Assembly (NCBI GenBank): GCA_021636625.1
Contig: JAJWLX010000076.1
Coordinates: forward strand, 1-15,676
Origin: Prevotella sp.
Lineage (GTDB): Bacteria; Bacteroidota; Bacteroidia; Bacteroidales; Bacteroidaceae
Direction of reading: 5' to 3'
Length of the DNA: 15,676 nt
Shown: positions 1 to 6,705 of the stretch, piece after piece
Layout: each line of letters begins with the position of its first letter
How positions within the stretch are numbered: position 1 is the stretch's first letter
The notes under the pieces: generated by a model
Told to the model about the DNA's origin: nothing
What the model saw: the letters and a program-made list of their open reading frames with translations, nothing else
Databases searched by the model: none
Program-made: the position numbers and the translations under genes

Positions 1-22
1 AGCTTCTGCCCTTTCAGGGCGT
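1..22. repeat. REP-like palindromic repeat, copy 1
   Basis: These 22 bases are identical to positions 864-885. The core is a small palindrome, GCCCT-ttc-AGGGC. The window edge may cut the element. Positions 23-63 hold nothing else I recognise. Confidence 0.7.
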
Positions 23-63
23 ATTGGGTAATTTCAACCGTACAGGTCGAAAAAAGATGAAAC

Positions 64-106
64 AAAAAAAGCTCCGAAGAAAGATGAACTTCTTCGGAGC
101 TTTTTT
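64..106. terminator. Bidirectional intrinsic terminator
   Basis: An 11-bp perfect stem (71-81 with 90-100) encloses an 8-nt loop. It is flanked by seven A on the left and six T on the right, so it works as a hairpin plus U-tract on either strand. On the minus strand it lies directly after tRNA-Lys; on the plus strand it would stop any transcript entering from the left. Confidence 0.9.
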
Positions 107-107
107 G

Positions 108-180
108 TACACCCTTAGGGATTCGAACCCTAGACCCACTGATTAAGAGTCAGTTGCTCTACCAACTGAGCTAAGGGTGC
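108..180 (-). tRNA. tRNA-Lys (anticodon CTT)
   Basis: The minus strand folds into a full cloverleaf of 73 nt. The 7-bp acceptor stem GCACCCT/AGGGTGT ends in a G1-U72 wobble pair. The D arm contains AGTTGGTA, the 5-bp anticodon stem ACTGA/TCAGT encloses the loop CTCTTAA, and the T arm is TAGGG-TTCGAAT-CCCTA. The anticodon is CTT, which reads AAG lysine codons. The discriminator base is A and CCA is not encoded. A consensus promoter lies upstream (220-251) and a terminator follows at once (64-106), so it is transcribed alone. Confidence 0.97.
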
Positions 181-219
181 AGCAAGCTTAGCATTTGAGT
201 TATTTCTCAAAAGCGGATG

Positions 220-251
220 CAAAGGTACAGCTTTTTTCTGATACCGCCAAA
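220..251 (-). promoter_or_regulatory. Promoter of tRNA-Lys
   Basis: On the minus strand a -33 TTTG (248-251) and a -7 TACCTTTG (220-227) are separated by exactly 20 nt, matching the Bacteroidota sigma-ABfr consensus. Transcription would begin near 213, about 33 nt upstream of the mature tRNA. Confidence 0.85.
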
Positions 252-321
252 TTTTTCGGCAACTTTTTTCTTTTTCATGCGCATTTTCCTGATTTTCCAT
301 ACATTTTCAAGAGAAAAAGTG

Positions 322-329
322 TATCTTTG
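322..329 (+). promoter_or_regulatory. Probable promoter of the DUF486 gene (-7 box)
   Basis: TATCTTTG matches the Bacteroidota -7 consensus TAnnTTTG. No TTTG lies at the expected -33 distance. Transcription would start near 336, leaving a leader of about 90 nt that carries a duplicated 15-bp segment (369-383 and 414-428). Confidence 0.6.
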
Positions 330-426
330 CAGCCACTTATACATTATTATATATGTAGAGCATCAAAGAACATAAGAGAATATAAGAGAAATCTTATCAA
401 TTAAGAAATCAAAAACATAAGAGAAT

Positions 427-795
427 ATGAACGGAATATACACTATCCTGCTCCTCGTGCTGAGCAACATCTTCATGACGCTCGCATGGTATGGACATCT
501 CAAACTCCAGCAGACGGGCACCAGCAGCAACTGGCCACTCATCGGAGTCATCGCCTTCAGTTGGGCGATCGCCTTCTTCGAATACTGCTGCCAGGTACCA
601 GCCAACCGCATCGGATTCATCGACAACGGCGGTCCATTCAATCTGGTACAGCTCAAAGTGATACAAGAGTGCGTGTCGCTCATCGTCTTCGCCATCATCG
701 CCAACATCCTCTTCCAGGGGCAGGGCCTGCATTGGAATCACTTTGCCGCATTCGTCTGCCTCATCGCTGCCGTGTATTTCGTCTTTATGAAATAA
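427..795 (+). CDS. DMT-family inner-membrane protein (DUF486)
   Basis: A 122-residue, very hydrophobic protein with four likely transmembrane helices (about 3-23, 36-53, 74-97, 103-121). The segment EYCCQVPANRIG (52-63), between helices 2 and 3, is the signature I associate with the DUF486 family. These are half-size relatives of the drug/metabolite transporter superfamily, which probably work as dimers; their substrate is unknown. Length is normal for the family. The ATG lies inside the second copy of a 15-bp direct repeat, and there is no Shine-Dalgarno sequence, as is common in Bacteroidota. The gene stands alone: its own -7 box lies upstream and palindromic repeats start 3 nt after the stop. 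The antisense frame covering it is a shadow. Confidence 0.9.
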   Translation: MNGIYTILLLVLSNIFMTLAWYGHLKLQQTGTSSNWPLIGVIAFSWAIAFFEYCCQVPANRIGFIDNGGPFNLVQLKVIQECVSLIVFAIIANILFQGQGLHWNHFAAFVCLIAAVYFVFMK

Positions 796-798
796 TAA

Positions 799-885
799 AG
801 CTTTTGCCCTTACAGGGCGACAGGCTTGCGTCCTGAATACCCAGGGCGATGCCCTGGGCTAAGAGCTTCTGCCCTTTCAGGGCGT
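799..885. repeat. REP-like cluster of short palindromes
   Basis: Four small hairpin-forming units lie in 87 bp: GCCCT-tac-AGGGC (806-818), CAGG...CCTG (821-834), CCAGGGC-gat-GCCCTGG (841-857) and GCCCT-ttc-AGGGC (871-883). The first unit (799-820) and last unit (864-885) are variants of one 22-bp sequence; the last is identical to positions 1-22. The cluster starts 3 nt after the DUF486 stop. It resembles REP-type dispersed repeats, and could also end or protect the transcript. Confidence 0.8.
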
Positions 886-940
886 TAACAACAAAGAAAG
901 AAAAAAGAACAATTATAACAACATAAAAGAATAACCGACA

Positions 941-2224
941 ATGGAAAAGAAATTACGTGTTGCTTCCCTCTGCGTGCAGGGAGGCTATGAGCCGAAGAAC
1001 GGCGAGCCGATAGAAGTGCCTATCTATCAGAGTACTACATTCAAATACGACAACTCTGAGGAGATGGCGATGCTCTTCGACCTGAAGAAGGAGGGCTACT
1101 TCTATACCCGACTCCAGAACCCTACCAATGATGCTGTGGCAAAGAAAATCGCTCAGCTCGAAGGGGGCGTGGGCGCCGTATTGACCTCAAGCGGTCAGGC
1201 AGCCAACTTCTATGCCGTATTCAACATCTGCGAGGCTGGCGACCACATCGTTACCTCTAACGAAATCTACGGCGGCACCTTCAATCTCTTCGGCGTTACC
1301 CTGAAGAAACTCGGCATCGAGTGCACCTTCGTAAACCCTAACGCCAGCGAGGAGGAAATCCAGAAGGCATTCCGCCCTAACACCAAGGTGGTATTCGGCG
1401 AAACCATCAGCAACCCTGGCTGTGCCGTGCTCGACATCGAGAAGTTCGCCCGCATCGCTCACAAGAACGGCGTGCCTCTCATCGTAGATAACACCTTCGC
1501 CACACCTATCAACTGCCGCCCATTCGAGTGGGGTGCCGACATCGTTACCCACTCTACCACCAAGTATATGGACGGTACCGCATCGCAGGTAGGCGGCGTA
1601 GTAGTAGATAGCGGCAACTTCGACTGGATGGCGAATGCCGAAAAATTCCCTGGCCTCTGCACACCGGATGAGAGCTACCACGGACTCACCTACGTGAAGG
1701 CTTTCGGCAAGATGGGATACACCACCAAGCTCGTTGCACAGTTGATGCGCGATCTGGGTTCCATCCCTGCGCCGATGAACTCATTCATCCTGAACCTGGG
1801 CCTGCAGAGCCTGCACCTGCGTATGCGCCAGCATTGCGAGAATGCGCAGAAGGTGGCTGAGTTCCTGCAGAATGATGAGCGTGTGGCTTGGGTTCACTAT
1901 AGCGGACTGAAGGGCGACGAGTATTACGACCTTGCCCAGAAGTACATGCCAAACGGCACCTGCGGCGTCATCGCCTTCGGATTGAAGGGCGACCGCGAGA
2001 CAGCCATCAAGTTCATGGATTCACTGGATATGATCAACATCGTGACTCATGTGGCAGATGCCCGCACCTGCGTGCTCCACCCTGCCAGCCATACCCACCG
2101 TCAGCTTTCAGACGAGCAGTTGAAGGAGGCAGGCGTTGCCCCAGACCTGATTCGATTATCAGTAGGTATAGAGGATGTGGAGGATATCCTGGATGATATC
2201 AAGCAGGCATTGGATAAAATCTAG
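941..2224 (+). CDS. metY: O-acetylhomoserine sulfhydrylase / cysteine synthase (MetY)
   Basis: A 427-residue cytoplasmic enzyme of the Cys/Met-metabolism PLP family (fold type I). It makes homocysteine from O-acetylhomoserine and sulfide by direct sulfhydrylation; some members also act on O-acetylserine. Visible motifs: YTR (55-57) and SSGQAA (83-88) for phosphate and substrate binding, VDNTFATP (182-189) with the PLP-ring aspartate D183, and STTKY (205-209) with the Schiff-base lysine K208. The length of about 430 residues fits MetY better than MetB or MetC (about 380-400). The ATG follows a purine-rich leader. I see no TAnnTTTG box and no SAM riboswitch in the 55 nt between the repeat cluster and the start. 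The gene is monocistronic, with terminators between it and the convergent hydrolase gene. O-succinylhomoserine as substrate cannot be excluded. Confidence 0.93.
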   Translation: MEKKLRVASLCVQGGYEPKNGEPIEVPIYQSTTFKYDNSEEMAMLFDLKKEGYFYTRLQNPTNDAVAKKIAQLEGGVGAVLTSSGQAANFYAVFNICEAGDHIVTSNEIYGGTFNLFGVTLKKLGIECTFVNPNASEEEIQKAFRPNTKVVFGETISNPGCAVLDIEKFARIAHKNGVPLIVDNTFATPINCRPFEWGADIVTHSTTKYMDGTASQVGGVVVDSGNFDWMANAEKFPGLCTPDESYHGLTYVKAFGKMGYTTKLVAQLMRDLGSIPAPMNSFILNLGLQSLHLRMRQHCENAQKVAEFLQNDERVAWVHYSGLKGDEYYDLAQKYMPNGTCGVIAFGLKGDRETAIKFMDSLDMINIVTHVADARTCVLHPASHTHRQLSDEQLKEAGVAPDLIRLSVGIEDVEDILDDIKQALDKI

Positions 2225-2270
2225 AAAGATTGAAACATAGATATCTAGAAAGATGAGGGTGTGTCATTAT

Positions 2271-2482
2271 TCATCGGATTACGCGGAATAAACGGAACCT
2301 TAACCGCCTTCCTCGGATTACTCACGGATTTTAAACGGAAACTCGACCTGGCGGTCGTGGCGATACCCCCTAAAGCTGGAATGCAAATGCGCTAGCCCAA
2401 TGGCCGTAAGGCCAAATCCGTTTAAATTCCGTGCGTAATCCGTGAAGCAAGAATGTTCCGTTAACTCAGCGTAATCCGATGA
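2271..2482. repeat. Long imperfect palindrome (CGGATTAC type), 212 bp
   Basis: Nested inverted arms span most of the gap between metY and the convergent hydrolase gene. The outer arms pair perfectly over 14 bp (2271-2284 with 2469-2482) and again over 8 bp (2291-2298 with 2455-2462). The inner arms pair over 26 bp with two mismatches (2314-2339 with 2417-2442). The core holds two tiny hairpins, GACC-tggc-GGTC (2345-2356) and TGGCC-gtaa-GGCCA (2401-2414). There is no reading frame of note. An 11-mer, GAGGGTGTGTC, lies just outside on both sides (2255-2265 and 2509-2519). A related, shorter palindrome lies at 9757-9850. Confidence 0.85.
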
Positions 2483-2501
2483 AGAAAAACGATGAAGCAA
2501 C

Positions 2502-2540
2502 AAAAAAAGAGGGTGTGTCTTGGACTTTTGACACACCCTC
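2502..2540 (-). terminator. Intrinsic terminator of the metallo-hydrolase gene
   Basis: An 11-bp perfect stem (2509-2519 with 2530-2540) encloses a 10-nt loop. On the minus strand it is followed by seven T (2502-2508). It would stop leftward transcripts before they enter the long palindrome. Confidence 0.85.
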
Positions 2541-2548
2541 AGAAATAC

Positions 2549-2584
2549 AAAAGCCAGTCTTCTGCATTTGAAAGACTGGCTTTT
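2549..2584. terminator. Bidirectional hairpin terminator
   Basis: A 13-bp perfect stem (2549-2561 with 2572-2584) encloses a 10-nt loop. Four A begin the stem and four T end it, giving a short U-tract on either strand. It starts 3 nt beyond the hydrolase stop codon and also faces metY read-through. Confidence 0.8.
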
Positions 2585-2586
2585 AT

Positions 2587-3390
2587 TTACACCAATTTAA
2601 AAATCTCGCTAGGCGTCTTCCGCTTCAGCACTTCCAACTCGAAGTCCTTTCCGGCAATGATGCCCTTGCTCCTGAGAATCTGCTCCACGGTCTTTCTCGC
2701 CAGTTCGGGATGATTATTCTCCTCGCTGAGATGGCAGAGCCATACGTGGCGGAGGCTCGGAGTGGCGAAATCGGCAAGCGCATGGGCACACTCATCATTG
2801 CTGAGATGACCGTTCGGCCCCAGGATTCTCTCCTTCAGATACTGAGGATATTTTCCTGCCTGAAGCATCTCCACGCTATAGTTCGATTCGAGCACCAGAT
2901 AGTTCGCCTTGCCGATGAACTCCTGAATCTCCTCCGTGATGTGTCCCACATCCGTAATCAGACAGAAAGTGACGCCCTCGTGCTCCACGAAATAGCCCAC
3001 ATTATCCGTACTGTCGTGAGGCACCCCAAACGGAGTAACCCTGAACTCGCCCACCTGGAACGGCACACCTTTCTCTATGATGTGCGCATGATTAGGCACA
3101 ATTTTCTTTCGGACGCAGTAGTTGCGCTCGATACCTGCATGAACTTTACGGGTTGCATATACTGGTAGATGATAGTCAGTACTCAAGCTCCCCACCGACT
3201 TTACATGGTCGGCGTGGTCATGGGTGATGAGGATATGATGCACATCCTCGAAGCGCAAACCATAGTTGTGGAAGTGCTTCTTCAGGGTTCTGATACCTAC
3301 TCCTACGTCTATCAATAGCGAATCCGTTTCAGTGTAAAGATAGTAGCTGTTGCCACTGCTTCCACTGCCAAAGGATATAAATTTTAGCAT
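2587..3390 (-). CDS. MBL-fold metallo-hydrolase, YycJ/WalJ type
   Basis: A 267-residue metallo-beta-lactamase-fold hydrolase. The N-terminus FGSGSSGNSYYL (7-18) and the metal-binding motif THDHADH (56-62) match the YycJ/VicX (WalJ) group, likely cytoplasmic nucleases or phosphodiesterases linked in Firmicutes to the WalRK system. Other probable ligands lie further on, in PHDSTDNVGY and TDVGH. The frame stays open to an ATG at 3474, but those 28 extra residues do not look like the family. The promoter's -7 box (3411-3418) puts the transcript start near 3404, so the ATG at 3390 is the only plausible start. The gene is monocistronic, with its own promoter and two downstream hairpins. The exact substrate is not readable from the sequence. 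Confidence 0.88.
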   Translation of the reverse strand: MLKFISFGSGSSGNSYYLYTETDSLLIDVGVGIRTLKKHFHNYGLRFEDVHHILITHDHADHVKSVGSLSTDYHLPVYATRKVHAGIERNYCVRKKIVPNHAHIIEKGVPFQVGEFRVTPFGVPHDSTDNVGYFVEHEGVTFCLITDVGHITEEIQEFIGKANYLVLESNYSVEMLQAGKYPQYLKERILGPNGHLSNDECAHALADFATPSLRHVWLCHLSEENNHPELARKTVEQILRSKGIIAGKDFELEVLKRKTPSEIFKLV

Positions 3391-3410
3391 TTTAATTGTT
3401 ATTTTACCTG

Positions 3411-3441
3411 CAAAGTTAGCAAAAAAGATTCTTATTACAAA
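3411..3441 (-). promoter_or_regulatory. Promoter of the metallo-hydrolase gene
   Basis: On the minus strand the -33 TTTG (3438-3441) and -7 TAACTTTG (3411-3418) are 19 nt apart. It decides the start codon: transcription begins near 3404, downstream of the longer open frame's ATG at 3474. Confidence 0.8.
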
Positions 3442-3450
3442 GTTTTTTAC

Positions 3451-3458
3451 TATCTTTG
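3451..3458 (+). promoter_or_regulatory. Probable promoter of the lipoprotein gene (-7 box)
   Basis: TATCTTTG matches the -7 consensus; no good -33 TTTG is present. The region where a -33 would bind overlaps the minus-strand promoter at 3411-3441. Transcription would begin near 3465, about 39 nt before the ATG. Confidence 0.65.
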
Positions 3459-3503
3459 TGCCCAAAATAAGCAAATAAATAGAAATTTTAAGAATTCGAA
3501 AAC

Positions 3504-3983
3504 ATGATTAGGAAAACAATATCCAGTATGGCTATCGCCGTAGCTGCCATACTGACAAGCGTTTACACCCTTACGGGATGTCAATCCCATCAGGGCGACG
3601 AAGATCAGCTGGAGAATGACATCGATTCATTCGCCACCTACTACTTCAACTGGCAGTTCCCCAAGACTCAGAAGTACTGCACCCAGAGTTCGGAACCCTG
3701 GCTCCGCTATGCTGCCAGCAACGTGCATCAGGCGGATGTAGATCTGCTGCGCACCAAGGCTGAGGATGCCACGGTAGAAATCAACGACATCGACTTCAGC
3801 GACGACGGAGCGAACGCCACCGTCAGCATCACCGTATATAATTTTCTGCAGATGGACACCATCGGGCAGGAAGCCCACCTCGTAGAAGAGGCCGACTTCC
3901 ACCTGCCGATGCGTATCGAGAACGGGGTATGGAAGATTAGAATGGTAAACCTACCGCGAAGTGAAAGGCGAAATCACGACTGA
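3504..3983 (+). CDS. Predicted lipoprotein of unknown function
   Basis: A 159-residue protein with a type II signal peptide: basic start MIRK, a hydrophobic stretch, and the lipobox LTGC with the lipidated cysteine at C26. The mature part is acidic at first (QGDEDQLEND) and then looks like alternating strands ending in GVWKIRMV. That pattern is reminiscent of small NTF2-like or DUF4878-like lipoproteins, but I would not assign a family. No Lys-rich or acidic sorting signal follows C26 strongly enough to predict surface exposure. Its last 47 nt overlap the end of the convergent tamL gene, with no terminator between them. Both 3' ends look genuine: this frame runs past its conserved-looking WKI end, and the TamL barrel ends in Phe. 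Confidence 0.8.
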   Translation: MIRKTISSMAIAVAAILTSVYTLTGCQSHQGDEDQLENDIDSFATYYFNWQFPKTQKYCTQSSEPWLRYAASNVHQADVDLLRTKAEDATVEINDIDFSDDGANATVSITVYNFLQMDTIGQEAHLVEEADFHLPMRIENGVWKIRMVNLPRSERRNHD

Positions 3984-6177
3984 GCTTTGGGTGAATAATC
4001 GCCCAATGCTCATCCCCACTCTCGTAGGCAGGATTGATTGCCTTCATACCCATATCGAACCGGAGGATGAAATAATCGAAGTTCAACCTCAGACCCATAC
4101 CATACGCCGCAGCAATCTGCTTGTAGAACTTATCTAACTTAAACTGTCCGTTAGGCTGCTCATCATATTTTCTGAGCGTCCAGATATTACCTGCATCCAC
4201 AAACAGGGCACCTTCGAATTTCCAGAACAAAGGGGTGCGGTACTCGGCATTCAGGTCGAGCTTCATATCACCCGTCTGGTTGATGAAGTCGATGCGTCCG
4301 TCATTACCCTTGTATCCGCCAGGTCCCAGCTCTCTTACGCCCCAGCCTCTCACCGAGTTGGCACCACCCGAAAAATACCGTTTCTCGAAAGGCAGCACCT
4401 TACTGTTGCCGTAAGGATACGCCACGCCGATGCCTGCATGCAGCGCCAGCACGTTGCGGTCGTCGAAGCGCACCAGATGGGTATAGTCGAAGTCTGCCTT
4501 GGCATACTGGGCATAGGCGATATTGATGAAGGTACGCTGTCCCTGGGCATTTATCTTGAAATTCAGCGCCTTGGAGAAAGCACTGAGCAGATTGCCCGAC
4601 GACTCCACATTCAGTCGGAAGGCATCTACCCCATCACTATAAGTCAATCCGAATCCCATCTTCATGATGAAGATATCCTCGTAGTTATAGCGCAGGATGG
4701 CGTTTCTGTTATCTACATCATCCAGGTAATCGCGCTTGAAAGTCTCTGAAATCCAAGGCATATACACGTAGTTGAGATCGAGCAGGTCGAATCGCCAGTT
4801 GAGATGATGGCGGGGTTCTGCCCAGCGGTAACGCCATGCCATGGAGAAGACGCGGCGATGGAACTCCGGACGGTTCTGAAGGTCCCAGGCAACCGAATAC
4901 TCCGTATTGGCAGTCTGTCTTCTTCTGAAATTCTTAGACAGCAACGGAGCCACGAAGCGTGGGAATACCAGCTTGCTCTCTATCGAATACTCCTGATAGT
5001 TCTGGTCCTGATAGCCCTCCAGTCCGGTGATAGCCTCGTAGGCACCACGCAGCTCGATACTCAGCTGTTCGCTACCCCGGAAGAGGTTTCTGTTGGTATA
5101 GGTGAGCGAAGCCGCAGCACCCAGGTCGCCAGCCGTATTGGTTCCTTCCGGCTGGAAGGAGATGGTAGAAGGCTTGTTGGTGCTGATCTGGATATTGCAA
5201 TCGAGCATTCCGCTATCGGGAGCTTCCACGAATCGGATATTGGTATATTTCACCGCCTGCAGGCGTGCGAAATTATTATACGTACGTTGCAGGGCAGAGG
5301 CGCTGTAGGGACTTCCCTCCTTCAGGGCAGTGGCATTCAGGAGCACCTGATGGCGCAGGTGGATGCGGTCGCTGTCGTTGCTGAGATAGTTGATCTTCCG
5401 GATCTCGTATCGTGAGTGCGGGGTTTCCGGCGCATTACTGTTAGCCTTGTAGTTCATCAGATGCAGGGTAACGGCGATGTCTTTCCTGCCCGTGATGGTA
5501 TCTGCAGAAAAGTGGATGAAATCCTTGTTGAAGCGGAAGTATCCATCATCAATGAGGAGATTGGAAATACGCTTTCGCTCATTGTCCAGCGCCTCTACCG
5601 TGAAAGTCATTCCCGGTTTCAGCATCTGGTTATCAGGATTGTCCAGCTGCAATCTATCCTGTATGTTCTTATCTTCTATGTCATACTCCACCTTGCCGAT
5701 GAAGAACGGCTCACCGGGATGCAACAGATAGGTGGCATCCAGCTTCGGGGCTTTCTTCCGCTTCCTGTCCTTCGCATTCCCATTCTTTCCCTTCGCATTC
5801 TCGTTCTCGCCATCCATCTCATTCCTGGTTCCGGCATTCGCCCAATCCTCTCCGTGAACGGTAGTATAGAGGGATACGCCAGCATGCAGGAACCCCTGGT
5901 TCTGCATCGCCGTGAGCAGGTCCTGGCAAGTGAGTCGAGCCTGGATGGAATCATAGATGACGGGCTTTTTGCTGAACGGGTTTTTAAAGAGTGCAAAGAG
6001 CTTTGGCTTCTCTTTCTGTCGCACATACTGCTTGAGCGCCCCTGCATCATATTCCGCAGAGTCGCTCTTCACTTCCACCTTATTTAATATATACTCCCCC
6101 TCCTGCACGTACTTGCTGGCAGAACATCCAGCCAGAAGCAGTGGCAGGGCGAGAACTGAAATCTTCTGTATTTTCAA
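3937..6177 (-). CDS. tamL: TamL: lipidated TamA/BamA-family outer-membrane assembly protein
   Basis: A 746-residue outer-membrane protein of the Omp85 superfamily. It starts with a lipoprotein signal (lipobox LAGC, C18), the mark of the Bacteroidota form of TamA, which works with TamB in envelope biogenesis. POTRA-like segments follow in the first half, interrupted by a Lys/Asn-rich linker (about 114-144) encoded by a 21-bp repeat. The second half is a D15-type beta-barrel: SGGANSVRGW contains the conserved VRGW/Y loop motif (609-612), and the chain ends in a terminal Phe (VGLPF). The start is TTG at 6177, because no ATG, GTG or other good start gives a signal peptide. This TTG overlaps the TGA of the upstream GNAT gene (TTGA), which suggests translational coupling. 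No terminator follows; the end overlaps the lipoprotein gene by 47 nt. TamB is not in the window. Confidence 0.88.
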   Translation of the reverse strand: MKIQKISVLALPLLLAGCSASKYVQEGEYILNKVEVKSDSAEYDAGALKQYVRQKEKPKLFALFKNPFSKKPVIYDSIQARLTCQDLLTAMQNQGFLHAGVSLYTTVHGEDWANAGTRNEMDGENENAKGKNGNAKDRKRKKAPKLDATYLLHPGEPFFIGKVEYDIEDKNIQDRLQLDNPDNQMLKPGMTFTVEALDNERKRISNLLIDDGYFRFNKDFIHFSADTITGRKDIAVTLHLMNYKANSNAPETPHSRYEIRKINYLSNDSDRIHLRHQVLLNATALKEGSPYSASALQRTYNNFARLQAVKYTNIRFVEAPDSGMLDCNIQISTNKPSTISFQPEGTNTAGDLGAAASLTYTNRNLFRGSEQLSIELRGAYEAITGLEGYQDQNYQEYSIESKLVFPRFVAPLLSKNFRRRQTANTEYSVAWDLQNRPEFHRRVFSMAWRYRWAEPRHHLNWRFDLLDLNYVYMPWISETFKRDYLDDVDNRNAILRYNYEDIFIMKMGFGLTYSDGVDAFRLNVESSGNLLSAFSKALNFKINAQGQRTFINIAYAQYAKADFDYTHLVRFDDRNVLALHAGIGVAYPYGNSKVLPFEKRYFSGGANSVRGWGVRELGPGGYKGNDGRIDFINQTGDMKLDLNAEYRTPLFWKFEGALFVDAGNIWTLRKYDEQPNGQFKLDKFYKQIAAAYGMGLRLNFDYFILRFDMGMKAINPAYESGDEHWAIIHPKLSRDFAFHFAVGLPF

Positions 6178-6701
6178 AATTCTTTCAACACCTTCAAATC
6201 GTAATACATAGGAATGGTATATTCACCTTCCTCATCTTCATTAACCAATCGCTTAAAACCATTTCGCTCATAAAAAGGCAAAGCCTCTTTATAGGCATCT
6301 ACCGTCAAAAAGCGACAAGCAGAAATTGCCGTTTGAGAATTTATGGTCATTTGCTTGATAGCAGATACAAGTTTAGTTCCGATTCCTTCTCCTTGATGAT
6401 TTCTCGAAATAGCCAATCTTCCGATTTTCATCGCAGGATAACTTCCTAAATGCTTACGATGGGGCATCGTTTTCCTAAGTTTCCTCCAGAGATTCTTCGA
6501 TACTGTAGTTTGAGAAATTTTATCATTCAACAAACTAAAATATGCCACAATCTCAGTTTCATCTTCCATTACAAATGTATTGGCAATCAATTCCTTATAA
6601 TAGAATCTAGCATCATCAAGCAAAAAGCCGTTCAAATCGTCATCACCACAATCAAACGGCTTCATTTCCTGCAGGTTTTCTAATCTAACTAACCGTCTCA
6701 T
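6174..6701 (-). CDS. GNAT-family acetyltransferase, probable toxin of a TA pair
   Basis: A 175-residue Gcn5-related N-acetyltransferase. The acetyl-CoA loop is QGEGIG (103-108) after the strand IGRLAISR, and FYERNGF (143-149) supplies the Tyr/Phe pair near the active site. The N-terminal FDCGDDDLNGFLLDDA (16-31) strongly resembles the start of tRNA-acetylating GNAT toxins (TacT/AtaT type: F-CG---LN-FL---A). These acetylate aminoacyl-tRNAs and stop translation. Start: ATG at 6701, 4 nt after the upstream stop; the GGAG touches the ATG, which is unusually close. A 52-residue gene precedes it and tamL follows with a TTGA overlap. Codon use is clearly AT-richer than tamL or the methyltransferase gene, consistent with transfer. 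An ordinary metabolic or protein GNAT is the alternative; the partner gene and N-terminal signature favour a toxin. Confidence 0.82.
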   Translation of the reverse strand: MRRLVRLENLQEMKPFDCGDDDLNGFLLDDARFYYKELIANTFVMEDETEIVAYFSLLNDKISQTTVSKNLWRKLRKTMPHRKHLGSYPAMKIGRLAISRNHQGEGIGTKLVSAIKQMTINSQTAISACRFLTVDAYKEALPFYERNGFKRLVNEDEEGEYTIPMYYDLKVLKEF

Positions 6702-6705
6702 CTCC

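Noticed and set aside
1..885. CRISPR array suggested by the repeated GCCCTTTCAGGGC units
   Set aside because: Only two identical copies and one variant, with no regular spacer length and no cas genes. The pattern fits REP-like palindromes.
886..940. Possible SAM riboswitch or promoter before metY
   Set aside because: The 55 nt are an A-rich stretch with no stem-loop set and no TAnnTTTG box, too short for a SAM-I aptamer.
3391..3474. Longer N-terminus of the metallo-hydrolase (ATG at 3474)
   Set aside because: The promoter -7 box lies inside this extension, so the ATG at 3474 is upstream of the transcript start. The family N-terminus begins at residue 29.
5416..6087. 223-aa plus-strand frame
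   Set aside because: It lies wholly antisense to tamL, has no recognisable motif, promoter or RBS, and its composition is that of a shadow frame of a well-supported gene.
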